Part shown: positions 1 through 5,149 of the stretch, in pieces | How the letters are laid out: the number at the start of each line of letters is the position of its first letter | Position numbering within the stretch: position 1 is the first letter of the stretch | Source: SAR202 cluster bacterium | GTDB lineage: Bacteria > Chloroflexota > Dehalococcoidia > SAR202 > CAJWER01 | DNA length: 5,375 nt | NCBI GenBank assembly: GCA_030740335.1 | Contig: JASLXL010000297.1 | Coordinates: 1 to 5,375, forward strand | Reading direction: 5' to 3' | Notes under the pieces: generated by a model | Seen by the model: the letters and a program-made list of their open reading frames with translations, nothing else | The model's database searches: none | Told to the model about the DNA's origin: nothing | Made by a program: the position numbers and the translations under genes

Positions 1-82
1 CATATACAGCCAATAATTGGTTGTAAGTGGTGGCTAATAGGTTTAGCGCATCGCTAATTTCGGTGGTCGATGGATTCATCAT
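1..82 (-). CDS. Start of an unidentified protein, cut by the left edge
   Basis: The minus strand opens with tandem ATG codons (82-80 and 79-77) and stays open to the left edge, giving about 27 residues that begin MMNPSTTEISDALNLLATTY. A strong Shine-Dalgarno sequence, GAGGAG, lies 7 bases before the first ATG. The first ATG overlaps the stop codon of the upstream membrane-protein gene by four bases (ATGA), the usual arrangement for translational coupling, so the two genes are very likely co-transcribed. The visible residues are polar, then mildly amphipathic, with no signal peptide or recognisable motif. I do not recognise the family. The start is well supported; the function is unknown because most of the gene is outside the window. 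Confidence 0.7.
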   Translation of the reverse strand, partial: MMNPSTTEISDALNLLATTYNQLLAVY

Positions 83-654
83 AAAAATTCTCCTCGAGAG
101 TCCATAATAGCCAACAGAGCATATCCGTCAGCAGTTAGTCCATGTTGATCCTGTAGTGGTGGATCCCAATCAGGGTCTTCTTCGCCCCACCAGTCGTTGT
201 CCTGCACCTCATAGGAGCTGACTACTCCGGTCACCAACACCCAGAACACCCCTACGAAAAACAGAGGCGGCCCGACCGTAGCGAGCGGGAGGAGTACGGC
301 CAGCGCCAGCGGTCCGTAGCCGATTCCCTGGGCTCGCAACAGTTCTCGGAACTCGCCACCGCCACGCAGGAATTTGCCACCAAGGATGTGGGTCGAAGCG
401 GACCACATAACCCACCCCAGCAGTGTGGTTATCGCCACCAGCCAGAGCGAAATCAGCCGGTCCAAAAGGGTGTTGGTGTCCAGGTCTGCGACACCCTCTC
501 CCACAACCCCAACCAGACCCAGACCAAACAGCATGGAAGCCATCAAGACGGTCCCGAAGGATTTCAGGATTTCGTCCGGGTCTTCCGCAACTTGCTGGAA
601 GGAATCCCGTCGGAGCATGGCGGCCCTAAGGGCCAATATGATCATGTTTTTCAT
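79..654 (-). CDS. Yip1-like integral membrane protein
   Basis: This encodes a 191-residue membrane protein with an N-terminal cytosolic helix, then hydrophobic segments at about 33-53, 66-86 and 113-147 (the last long enough for two helices). Segment 2 is followed by an STHILGGK motif at 87-94 and a LLRAQGIGYGP motif at 105-115. These resemble the conserved loop of the Yip1 domain family (PF04893), in which a 'T..lGGkg' stretch precedes a 'lr..gya..P' stretch. Yip1-domain proteins are small multi-pass membrane proteins of mostly unknown function in bacteria. The C-terminal 40 residues are unusual: acidic and Trp-rich (NDWWGEEDPDWDPP, 153-166). The start at 654 is preceded by GGGAG with an 11-base spacer. 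The ATG at 645 is an alternative that better matches the usual family start. The gene couples directly to the gene at the left edge. The family call is from motif memory, not a search. Confidence 0.68.
   Translation of the reverse strand: MKNMIILALRAAMLRRDSFQQVAEDPDEILKSFGTVLMASMLFGLGLVGVVGEGVADLDTNTLLDRLISLWLVAITTLLGWVMWSASTHILGGKFLRGGGEFRELLRAQGIGYGPLALAVLLPLATVGPPLFFVGVFWVLVTGVVSSYEVQDNDWWGEEDPDWDPPLQDQHGLTADGYALLAIMDSRGEFL
90..95 (-). promoter_or_regulatory. Ribosome binding site GAGGAG for the left-edge gene
   Basis: On the minus strand GAGGAG is followed by seven bases (AATTTTT) and then ATG at 82. The site lies within the last codons of the upstream membrane-protein gene. It is what makes the otherwise tiny partial reading frame at 1-82 believable as a gene start. 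Confidence 0.65.
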
Positions 655-698
655 CGATACCGTTACTCCCGCGAGACAGGGTACAGCCGAGGTAACTT

Positions 699-715
699 CT
701 AGTAAAGGGCTAGTA
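699..715. repeat. Short direct repeat CTAGTA in the divergent region
   Basis: CTAGTA at 699-704 is repeated at 710-715, giving a period of 11 bases, about one helical turn. It lies between the divergent membrane-protein and regulator genes. Such spacing suits a dimeric activator bound to one face of DNA, but six-base repeats arise easily by chance. Confidence 0.3.
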
Positions 716-726
716 GCGACCGTTTT

Positions 727-755
727 TTTACAGTTGTATAAGCGTGGCTTATGAA
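727..755 (+). promoter_or_regulatory. Possible sigma-70-type promoter for the LysR remnant
   Basis: TTTACA (727-732) resembles a -35 element. Seventeen bases later TATGAA (750-755) is a weak -10 match. An alternative pairing is TTGTAT (734-739), a 17-base spacer, then TATAAC (757-762). Either places transcription start only 3-10 bases before the ATG at 772, so the mRNA would have almost no leader. In both cases the dyad at 738-752 falls in or over the promoter core. Clade-specific promoter rules are not known to me, so this is tentative. Confidence 0.3.
738..752. promoter_or_regulatory. Perfect dyad ATAAGC-GTG-GCTTAT, candidate LysR-type operator
   Basis: The 6-base arms are exact reverse complements around a 3-base centre. 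Within the dyad, T739 and A751 are separated by 11 bases, matching the T-N11-A consensus recognised by LysR-family regulators. It lies just upstream of the LysR HTH remnant and between divergent genes, the classic location of an autoregulatory LysR operator. It also overlaps an ATG at 751, which argues that the regulator starts at 772 instead. Confidence 0.5.
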
Positions 756-771
756 GTATAACCGGTCAAGA

Positions 772-957
772 ATGACCAACTTCCACCAGCTCCAAATATT
801 TCACACTGTCGCGGTCCATGGCAGTTTTTCGAAGGCCGCCGTTGCGCTGTCGATCAGCCAACCCGCCGTCTCTATCCAGGTGCGCGACCTCAAAGACGCC
901 GATTGGCAGGTTCCCGAAGTACCAGAGGATTGGCGTGAACTGGAATGGTGCTCCTAG
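772..957 (+). pseudogene. Truncated LysR-family regulator (HTH N-terminus only)
   Basis: From the ATG at 772 the protein reads MTNFHQLQIFHTVAVHGSFS and continues with a helix-turn-helix whose recognition region is SISQPAVSIQVRDLK. This is a clear LysR-family DNA-binding signature. A full member has about 300 residues with a co-inducer-binding domain after the HTH. Here homology ends after about 43 residues, near position 900, and a non-family tail of some 19 residues runs to a stop at 955-957. The linker helix and effector domain are absent, so it is a decayed remnant or a deletion product; a functional mini-protein is a less likely alternative. An in-frame ATG at 751 would add seven residues but sits within the predicted operator. 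The HTH call is strong; the pseudogene interpretation is inference. Confidence 0.72.
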
Positions 958-1015
958 ATGCAATCGCAAGGCGCCGGAACCGGTTGATTCTTGGCGAATT
1001 ACAGGAACTGCTAGC

Positions 1016-1477
1016 GTGATTTCCCTCGGATCGATTGTGTCGAGCAAAGCATTGATCGTGCGCGGCGACAGCATGCTGCCGAATTTCGCGAAGGGCGATG
1101 TGGTCCTGGTGAGCCGAGGCACCCTAAAACATGACGGTCCGGCCCGACGTGACGTGGTAGTGGTCCACGACCCCGGAGGGTCGGGGAAGCTCTATCTAAA
1201 GCGCGTCATCGGGCTGCCCGGAGAGCAGGTCGATCTCTCGGATGGCCTCCTCTACATCGATGACGAGCAGACGAGTGAGCCATATCTGGGCGGCCTTCCA
1301 TCTTCGCTGGGGCTGAGCACGACCAATTGGCTGCTCGGGGAGGGTAAGTACCTGGTCCTAGGCGACAGTCGCTCCCACAGCACCGACAGCCGGAACTTCG
1401 GCCCGGTTAGTAAAGATCAGATCGTAGGGAAGGCATGGCTGCGCGTGTGGCCGGTGCGCAAGGGGTTTTGGGTTTAG
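1016..1477 (+). CDS. Signal peptidase I-like S26 protease domain, no clear membrane anchor
   Basis: From the GTG at 1016 this encodes 153 residues of the S26 (LepB/SipS-type) fold. IVRGDSMLPNF (14-24) holds the catalytic Ser19, LYLKRVIGLPGE (59-70) holds the general-base Lys62, and LGDSR (115-119) with STDSRNFGP (122-130) is the conserved C-terminal box. The family removes signal peptides from exported proteins. Normal enzymes have a 15-20 residue membrane helix just before the Ser box. Here only the weak segment VISLGSIVSSKALIV is present, so the protein may be N-terminally truncated, a soluble form, or similar in size to the small S26 enzymes that mature nickel superoxide dismutase. The 1016 start has AGGA 9 bases upstream and coincides with a jump in GC at third codon positions. 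A GTG at 935 with AGAGG at a 6-base spacing is the main alternative (180 residues). No partner gene is adjacent. Confidence 0.75.
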   Translation: MISLGSIVSSKALIVRGDSMLPNFAKGDVVLVSRGTLKHDGPARRDVVVVHDPGGSGKLYLKRVIGLPGEQVDLSDGLLYIDDEQTSEPYLGGLPSSLGLSTTNWLLGEGKYLVLGDSRSHSTDSRNFGPVSKDQIVGKAWLRVWPVRKGFWV

Positions 1478-1492
1478 GGGCTGGGGTTTGGG
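1462..1492 (+). other. G-quadruplex motif spanning the protease stop codon
   Basis: Five G-runs on the plus strand, at 1462-1465, 1470-1472, 1477-1480, 1483-1486 and 1490-1492, are separated by loops of 4, 4, 2 and 3 bases. This satisfies the standard intramolecular G4 pattern with one spare run. It encodes the last residues of the protease (KGFWV) and contains its TAG stop (1475-1477). Whether it folds in DNA or in the mRNA, where it would act at the 3' end, is not known. Confidence 0.6.
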
Positions 1493-1504
1493 AAGAGTGA
1501 CCTG

Positions 1505-1530
1505 GGCACCAATAGCGCGGTTTGGGTGCC
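1505..1530 (+). terminator. Hairpin downstream of the protease gene
   Basis: GGCACC (1505-1510) can pair with GGTGCC (1525-1530) around a 14-base loop, 28 bases after the protease stop. No T-tract follows (TAAGTAACAAAG), so a standard intrinsic terminator is not established. The position between convergent genes is right for one. Confidence 0.3.
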
Positions 1531-1534
1531 TAAG

Positions 1535-1558
1535 TAACAAAGACCGAAACTTTTGGTC
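1535..1558 (-). terminator. Candidate terminator for the tetrapyrrole operon
   Basis: Read on the minus strand, GACCAAA and TTTCGGTC form a stem of about 7 pairs, including one G-T wobble, with a 3-base loop (1558-1542). It is immediately followed by the T-rich TTTGTTA. It lies about 75 bases past the hemB stop in the convergent intergenic region. The stem is short and only moderately GC-rich, so efficiency is uncertain. Confidence 0.4.
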
Positions 1559-1610
1559 GCGTGGCGTAGTGCTAGGCTTCGGACCCCATCCCCAATCGGC
1601 GCACCCCTAT

Positions 1611-1624
1611 CGTCTCGCGAGACG
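1611..1624 (-). terminator. Perfect 14-base palindrome just after the hemB stop
   Basis: CGTCTCGCGAGACG is its own reverse complement and begins 6 bases beyond the hemB stop codon. Flanking CCCC and GGGG runs (1604-1607 and 1624-1627) can extend the stem past a small bulge, giving a stable 3'-end RNA hairpin. With no T-run, it fits a stability or attenuation hairpin, or a protein-binding dyad, better than a textbook terminator. Confidence 0.4.
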
Positions 1625-1630
1625 GGGCAG

Positions 1631-2605
1631 CTAGGACAACCACTCCGCTATTTCCTTGGAGTGGTAGCTGATGATGAGGTCTGCGCCAGCCCGCTTGATG
1701 GCGGTGAGGATCTCGATGGTAGCTCGTTTGCCTTCGACCCACTCGTTCTGCGAAGCGGCCTTGACCATTGCGTACTCACCGCTAACGTTGTAGGCGGCAA
1801 CGGGCGTCGTGAATGCTTGCTTTGCCCTCGAAATGACGTCCAGGTAGGCCAGCGCCGGCTTCACCATCACGATGTCCGCACCCTCGGCGATGTCCATCTC
1901 TATCTCGCGAAGCGCCTCGTTCCCGTTTGGCGGGTCAATTTGATAGCCTTTGCGGTCCCCAAACCCAGGGGTTGAACCGGCGGCGACGCGGAAGGGGCCG
2001 TAGAACGCCGAGGCGTACTTAGCAGAGTAGGACATTATCGTGGTGTTAGCGTAGCTCGCACCGTCCAGGGCTGACCGGATCGCAGCCACCTGGCCGTCCA
2101 TCATCGCCGATGGCGCGACCATGTCTGAGCCAGCCTCAGCCTGGCACAAGGCGGTCCGTGCGAGCAGATCAATCGAGCGATCGTTGTCGACCGCACCGTC
2201 GTTGATCACTCCACAGTGGCCGTGGTCGGTGTAGTCGCAAAGACATACATCTGTAATGACCAGTAGCTCAGGCGCAGCCTGCTTAATTACCCTCACTGCC
2301 TCCTGGATGATCCCGTTGGCATCGTAGGCTTCGCTGCCTTCGGCATCCTTGCTCCTGGGGATGCCAAAGAGCAGAACCGCCGGTATGCCAAGGTCGACCA
2401 AGGAGGCAATCTCAAGGAGCAATCGGTCCAGTGAGAGCTGGTAAATTCCCGGCATCGGTGCAATCTCTTGTTGCACGTTCCGCCCGTGGGTGACGAACAG
2501 CGGATACACGAAGTCTCGCGCCGAAAGCCTGGTCTCCTGGACCATTTCTCGGAGCATTGGCACGCCCCTCAACCTGCGCGGACGCATACTTGGAAAACTA
2601 CTCAT
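1631..2605 (-). CDS. hemB: Porphobilinogen synthase (5-aminolevulinate dehydratase)
   Basis: This cytosolic enzyme condenses two 5-aminolevulinates to porphobilinogen, the first step common to haem, sirohaem and cobalamin. The 324-residue length is typical. The active-site zinc ligands are visible in DVCLCDYTDHGHCG as Cys121, Cys123 and Cys131, so this is the zinc-dependent class, not the aspartate-rich Mg/K-dependent class. The two Schiff-base lysines are Lys196 in MSYSAKYASAFYGPF and Lys249 in MVKPALAYLDVI. The phenylalanine/glycine-rich FYGPFR loop and the C-terminal IISYHSKEIAEW segment are also as expected. The start at 2605 is decided by GGAGA five bases upstream. It follows cobA-hemD by 24 bases and is the last gene of the operon visible here, facing the protease gene tail to tail. 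No hemL or hemE follows. I see no frameshift or missing key residue. Confidence 0.97.
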   Translation of the reverse strand: MSSFPSMRPRRLRGVPMLREMVQETRLSARDFVYPLFVTHGRNVQQEIAPMPGIYQLSLDRLLLEIASLVDLGIPAVLLFGIPRSKDAEGSEAYDANGIIQEAVRVIKQAAPELLVITDVCLCDYTDHGHCGVINDGAVDNDRSIDLLARTALCQAEAGSDMVAPSAMMDGQVAAIRSALDGASYANTTIMSYSAKYASAFYGPFRVAAGSTPGFGDRKGYQIDPPNGNEALREIEMDIAEGADIVMVKPALAYLDVISRAKQAFTTPVAAYNVSGEYAMVKAASQNEWVEGKRATIEILTAIKRAGADLIISYHSKEIAEWLS

Positions 2606-2610
2606 CAGCT

Positions 2611-2615
2611 TCTCC
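2611..2615 (-). promoter_or_regulatory. Ribosome binding site GGAGA for hemB
   Basis: GGAGA lies five bases before the ATG at 2605, inside the 24-base gap after the cobA-hemD stop. It is the clearest Shine-Dalgarno in the operon and suggests that hemB is translated independently of the preceding gene. Confidence 0.6.
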
Positions 2616-2629
2616 GCGCGTGAGGAGAG

Positions 2630-4168
2630 TCATTCTTTAGCTGTCTCCTCCGCGTAGTGAGATCGTATGGCCTGGACCAAACCAGGCACGGTGCTGTCTT
2701 CGGCCAGTATATCAACCTCTAGCCCCGCCTCTCCAGCCGTTTTCGCTGTGATCGGCCCGATGCACGCGATTAGAGAGTCTCCGAGGCGGTCTGGATCACC
2801 ATCTATCATCGCCATCAAATTCGTGACCGTCGACGAGCTGGTGAACGTGACGATGTCTACGCCGTCCTGGAGGGCCTGCTCTATTCGATCGCGAACATCC
2901 TTGGGGGCGACCGTCGTGTAGGCTGTCACCTGGTGGACCACTGCGCCAGCCGCTTCCAGGCCCAGTAACAGGGCATCGCGGCGAGCCGCAGCCCCTGGCA
3001 ACAGCACGCGATCACCACTACGTACCGGCAGGGTATCCAGCAGCGACTCGGAGATGGGCTGGCCCGCCACCGCATCCGCGACAATGCCGCGAGAACTTAG
3101 CGAGGCGTCAGTCGCGGGTCCAATGACTGCGACGCGGGCGCTTCCGAATGATCTGGCGTCGCGGCCCAGGGCGTCCAGGCGGTCAAAAACGGCGTCGGCC
3201 GCGTTTGTGCTCGTGAATATTATCCAGTCATTTTCGCTCAGAGAGGCCACTGCTTCGTCGAGCTTGCCGGTATCCTCTATGGGTTGCACCTCAATGGTCG
3301 GAACCTCTATCGGGTACGCGCCCCCTTTGGCGAGCAGTGCGGTGAAGGCACTGGCCTGGGTATGGGTTCTCGTAACGAGCACTCGTTTGCCGAATAGTGG
3401 CCTCCGGTCGAACCATCGCAACTGGTCGCGAAGGCGCACGACTTCCCCTATGACGGCTACCATCGGAGAGCTTAGTCCAGTCTCATCGGCTTTGTTCGCG
3501 ATGTCAGAGAGGTCGCCCACGATTGTGCGTTGCACTGGATGAGTGCCCCACTCGACAAGGGCTACCGGTGTCGTTGGAACTAAGCCGCCACGGACCAACG
3601 CCGCTGCTATGGAGCTGAGTCCCTCCCGGCCCATCAAAACGGCCAGTGTGCCGCCAGTACGGGCCATCTGCTCCCAGTCCACCGATCCACCCGGATTGTC
3701 CGGGGATTCCGAGCCGGTCACCACAGTGAACGACGTCGCATATCCGCGATTGGTGATCGGAACACCGGCGTAGGCTGGCGCGGCAATGACAGACGAGACC
3801 CCAGGCACCACCTCAAACGGGATGCCAGCCTCGGCCAATGTAGCGGCCTCCTCGCCACCGCGGCCAAATACGAAGGGGTCACCCCCTTTCAGTCGAACAA
3901 CGCTCTTGCCCTTCCTAGCGATTGCGACCAGCAGGTCGTTGATCTCCTCCTGCCGATAGCGATGCGTGCCAGGGACCTTGCCGACATCTATGAGGACGGC
4001 ATCGGACCTGGCCTGCGAAATCAACTCGTCGGACGCCAAGCGATCAAAAACCACGGCATCAGCCGATTCGAGGCATGCCAGACCTTTTGCGGTAATCAGT
4101 CCCGGGTCGCCGGGGCCTGCACCCACCAGATATACGGTTCCAGGCTCAGCCTGGTAATGGTAGATCAT
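2630..4168 (-). CDS. cobA-hemD: Fused uroporphyrinogen-III C-methyltransferase / uroporphyrinogen-III synthase
   Basis: This is a 512-residue two-domain enzyme. Residues 11-250 are the SAM-dependent methyltransferase (SUMT/CobA): VYLVGAGPGDPGLIT (12-26), VVRLKGGDPFVFGRGGEE (90-107) and VVPGVSS (120-126) are its hallmark motifs. It methylates uroporphyrinogen III at C2 and C7 to give precorrin-2. The junction WFDRRPLFGKRVLVTR (252-267) is the usual start of a fused HemD domain. Residues 258-505 are uroporphyrinogen-III synthase, with IIFTSTNAADAVF (316-328), TFTSSSTVTN (441-450) and IGPITAKTA (470-478); it cyclises hydroxymethylbilane with inversion of ring D. The fusion couples making uroporphyrinogen III to its diversion toward sirohaem and cobalamin. 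The ATG at 4168 has GAGAG nine bases upstream (4178-4182). The gene lies 44 bases after hemC and 24 before hemB. Both domains look complete; no precorrin-2 dehydrogenase domain (CysG N-terminal type) is attached. Confidence 0.96.
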   Translation of the reverse strand: MIYHYQAEPGTVYLVGAGPGDPGLITAKGLACLESADAVVFDRLASDELISQARSDAVLIDVGKVPGTHRYRQEEINDLLVAIARKGKSVVRLKGGDPFVFGRGGEEAATLAEAGIPFEVVPGVSSVIAAPAYAGVPITNRGYATSFTVVTGSESPDNPGGSVDWEQMARTGGTLAVLMGREGLSSIAAALVRGGLVPTTPVALVEWGTHPVQRTIVGDLSDIANKADETGLSSPMVAVIGEVVRLRDQLRWFDRRPLFGKRVLVTRTHTQASAFTALLAKGGAYPIEVPTIEVQPIEDTGKLDEAVASLSENDWIIFTSTNAADAVFDRLDALGRDARSFGSARVAVIGPATDASLSSRGIVADAVAGQPISESLLDTLPVRSGDRVLLPGAAARRDALLLGLEAAGAVVHQVTAYTTVAPKDVRDRIEQALQDGVDIVTFTSSSTVTNLMAMIDGDPDRLGDSLIACIGPITAKTAGEAGLEVDILAEDSTVPGLVQAIRSHYAEETAKE

Positions 4169-4212
4169 CGAGATCGACTCTCAGTTCGGTGTGGTATTGA
4201 CAGGCCTTATTT

Positions 4213-5136
4213 CTACCGGCCCGCTTCGACGATCTGACGGGCCCCCTGATCTAGGAGCACCTCGGCCGCGCACGCTCCTGCCGCCGCCGGGTCATCGGCT
4301 TCATCCTCGACTTCGATACGATACATCTTGGAACCATCGGGCAGTGCCGCCATAGCGGAAACTCGAAACTTGCTGCTCTTGCTATGAGCATAGGCCGCCA
4401 CAGGTACCTTGCACCCACCTCCGATGACGTCCACGAACGCCCTCTCGGCGGTGAGGGAATTTCTGCTTGACTCGTGGTCAACGGCAGCGATCATTTCCAT
4501 GGTATGGGCGTCGTCCCGGCGTACCTGCAGGGCGATGGTCCCCTGCCCCGCCTCCGGAGTGAAGACATGAGGGTCCAGATACTCTGTGACCTCTGACTGC
4601 ATTCCGAGGCGCAGAAGTCCGGCTGCGGCTAACACTATGCCGTCATAGTCGCTGCCACGGGACTTCTCCAGGCGAGTTCCCACGTTGCCGCGAATAGGCA
4701 GTACGTGAAGATCTGGCCTCAGGGCCAGTATCTGCGCTCCTCGTCTGGGGCTCCCGGTACCGATGCGGGCAGAGGCTGGCAGTTCAGCAAGGGTGACTCC
4801 CCAGCGGTTTACCAACACGTCACGGGGGTCTTCCCGCTCAAGGACCCCACCGATGGTCAACCCATCAGGGAGGTCTGGCACCAGGTCCTTGGCGGAGTGT
4901 ACAGCCAGGTCTACCTCGCCACGCAGCAGCGCATCCTCAATGTCCTTTGAGAAAGTACCGCGCCCCAGGCTTTGGAGTGATGACACCTTGTCCCGGTCCC
5001 CGCTGGTCGATATGCGGACGATCGTGAAATCATGGGCCGGGAAGCTGGTACGAAGCTTCGATATGACCTCTTCACTCTGAGCGATCGCGAGTGGGCTTTC
5101 CCGTGAGCCGACTCTCACGGTACGCGGCGTGGTCAT
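4213..5136 (-). CDS. hemC: Hydroxymethylbilane synthase (porphobilinogen deaminase)
   Basis: This cytosolic enzyme joins four porphobilinogens into linear hydroxymethylbilane, the substrate of the adjacent HemD domain. With the ATG at 5136 it has 307 residues, the normal family length, and begins MTTPRTVRVGSRESPLAIAQ, matching the usual VGSR.SpLAlaQ N-terminus. Catalytic Asp84 is in VHSAKDLVP. The substrate and cofactor-binding arginines lie in GTGSPRRGAQ (126-135) and PIRGNVGTRL (147-156). PEAGQGTIALQ (194-204) is conserved. Cys242 in IGGGCKVPVAAYA carries the dipyrromethane cofactor. An in-frame ATG at 5181 would add 15 Pro-rich residues and overlap the upstream gene, so 5136 is preferred. 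However, the only purine run there (AGGGG) abuts the ATG with no spacer. Translation may depend on coupling to the upstream gene, which stops 13 bases before. Confidence 0.95.
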   Translation of the reverse strand: MTTPRTVRVGSRESPLAIAQSEEVISKLRTSFPAHDFTIVRISTSGDRDKVSSLQSLGRGTFSKDIEDALLRGEVDLAVHSAKDLVPDLPDGLTIGGVLEREDPRDVLVNRWGVTLAELPASARIGTGSPRRGAQILALRPDLHVLPIRGNVGTRLEKSRGSDYDGIVLAAAGLLRLGMQSEVTEYLDPHVFTPEAGQGTIALQVRRDDAHTMEMIAAVDHESSRNSLTAERAFVDVIGGGCKVPVAAYAHSKSSKFRVSAMAALPDGSKMYRIEVEDEADDPAAAGACAAEVLLDQGARQIVEAGR

Positions 5137-5149
5137 CCCCTGGGCCGGC

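Noticed and set aside
374..754. Open frames of 68-126 residues on the plus strand opposite the Yip1-like gene
   Set aside because: The products are low-complexity Pro/Arg/Ser-rich translations typical of the antisense of a GC-rich membrane-protein gene.
895..960. Possible DUF2905-like fragment (PIGRFPKYQRIG) between the LysR and protease parts
   Set aside because: The resemblance is limited to about a dozen residues, lacks the hydrophobic segment of that family, and the frame has non-coding-like third-position composition.
766..1122. 118-residue open frame on the minus strand opposite the LysR remnant and protease start
   Set aside because: It lies antisense to recognisable HTH and S26 sequences, has no known motif and no good ribosome site, so it is a shadow frame.
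1462..1492. Telomere-like GGGGTTTT repeat
   Set aside because: Only one imperfect copy is present, inside a bacterial gene end; it is better described as a G-quadruplex motif.
1553..1975. 140-residue plus-strand frame over the 3' end of hemB
   Set aside because: It is antisense to a well-supported enzyme, with no family features.
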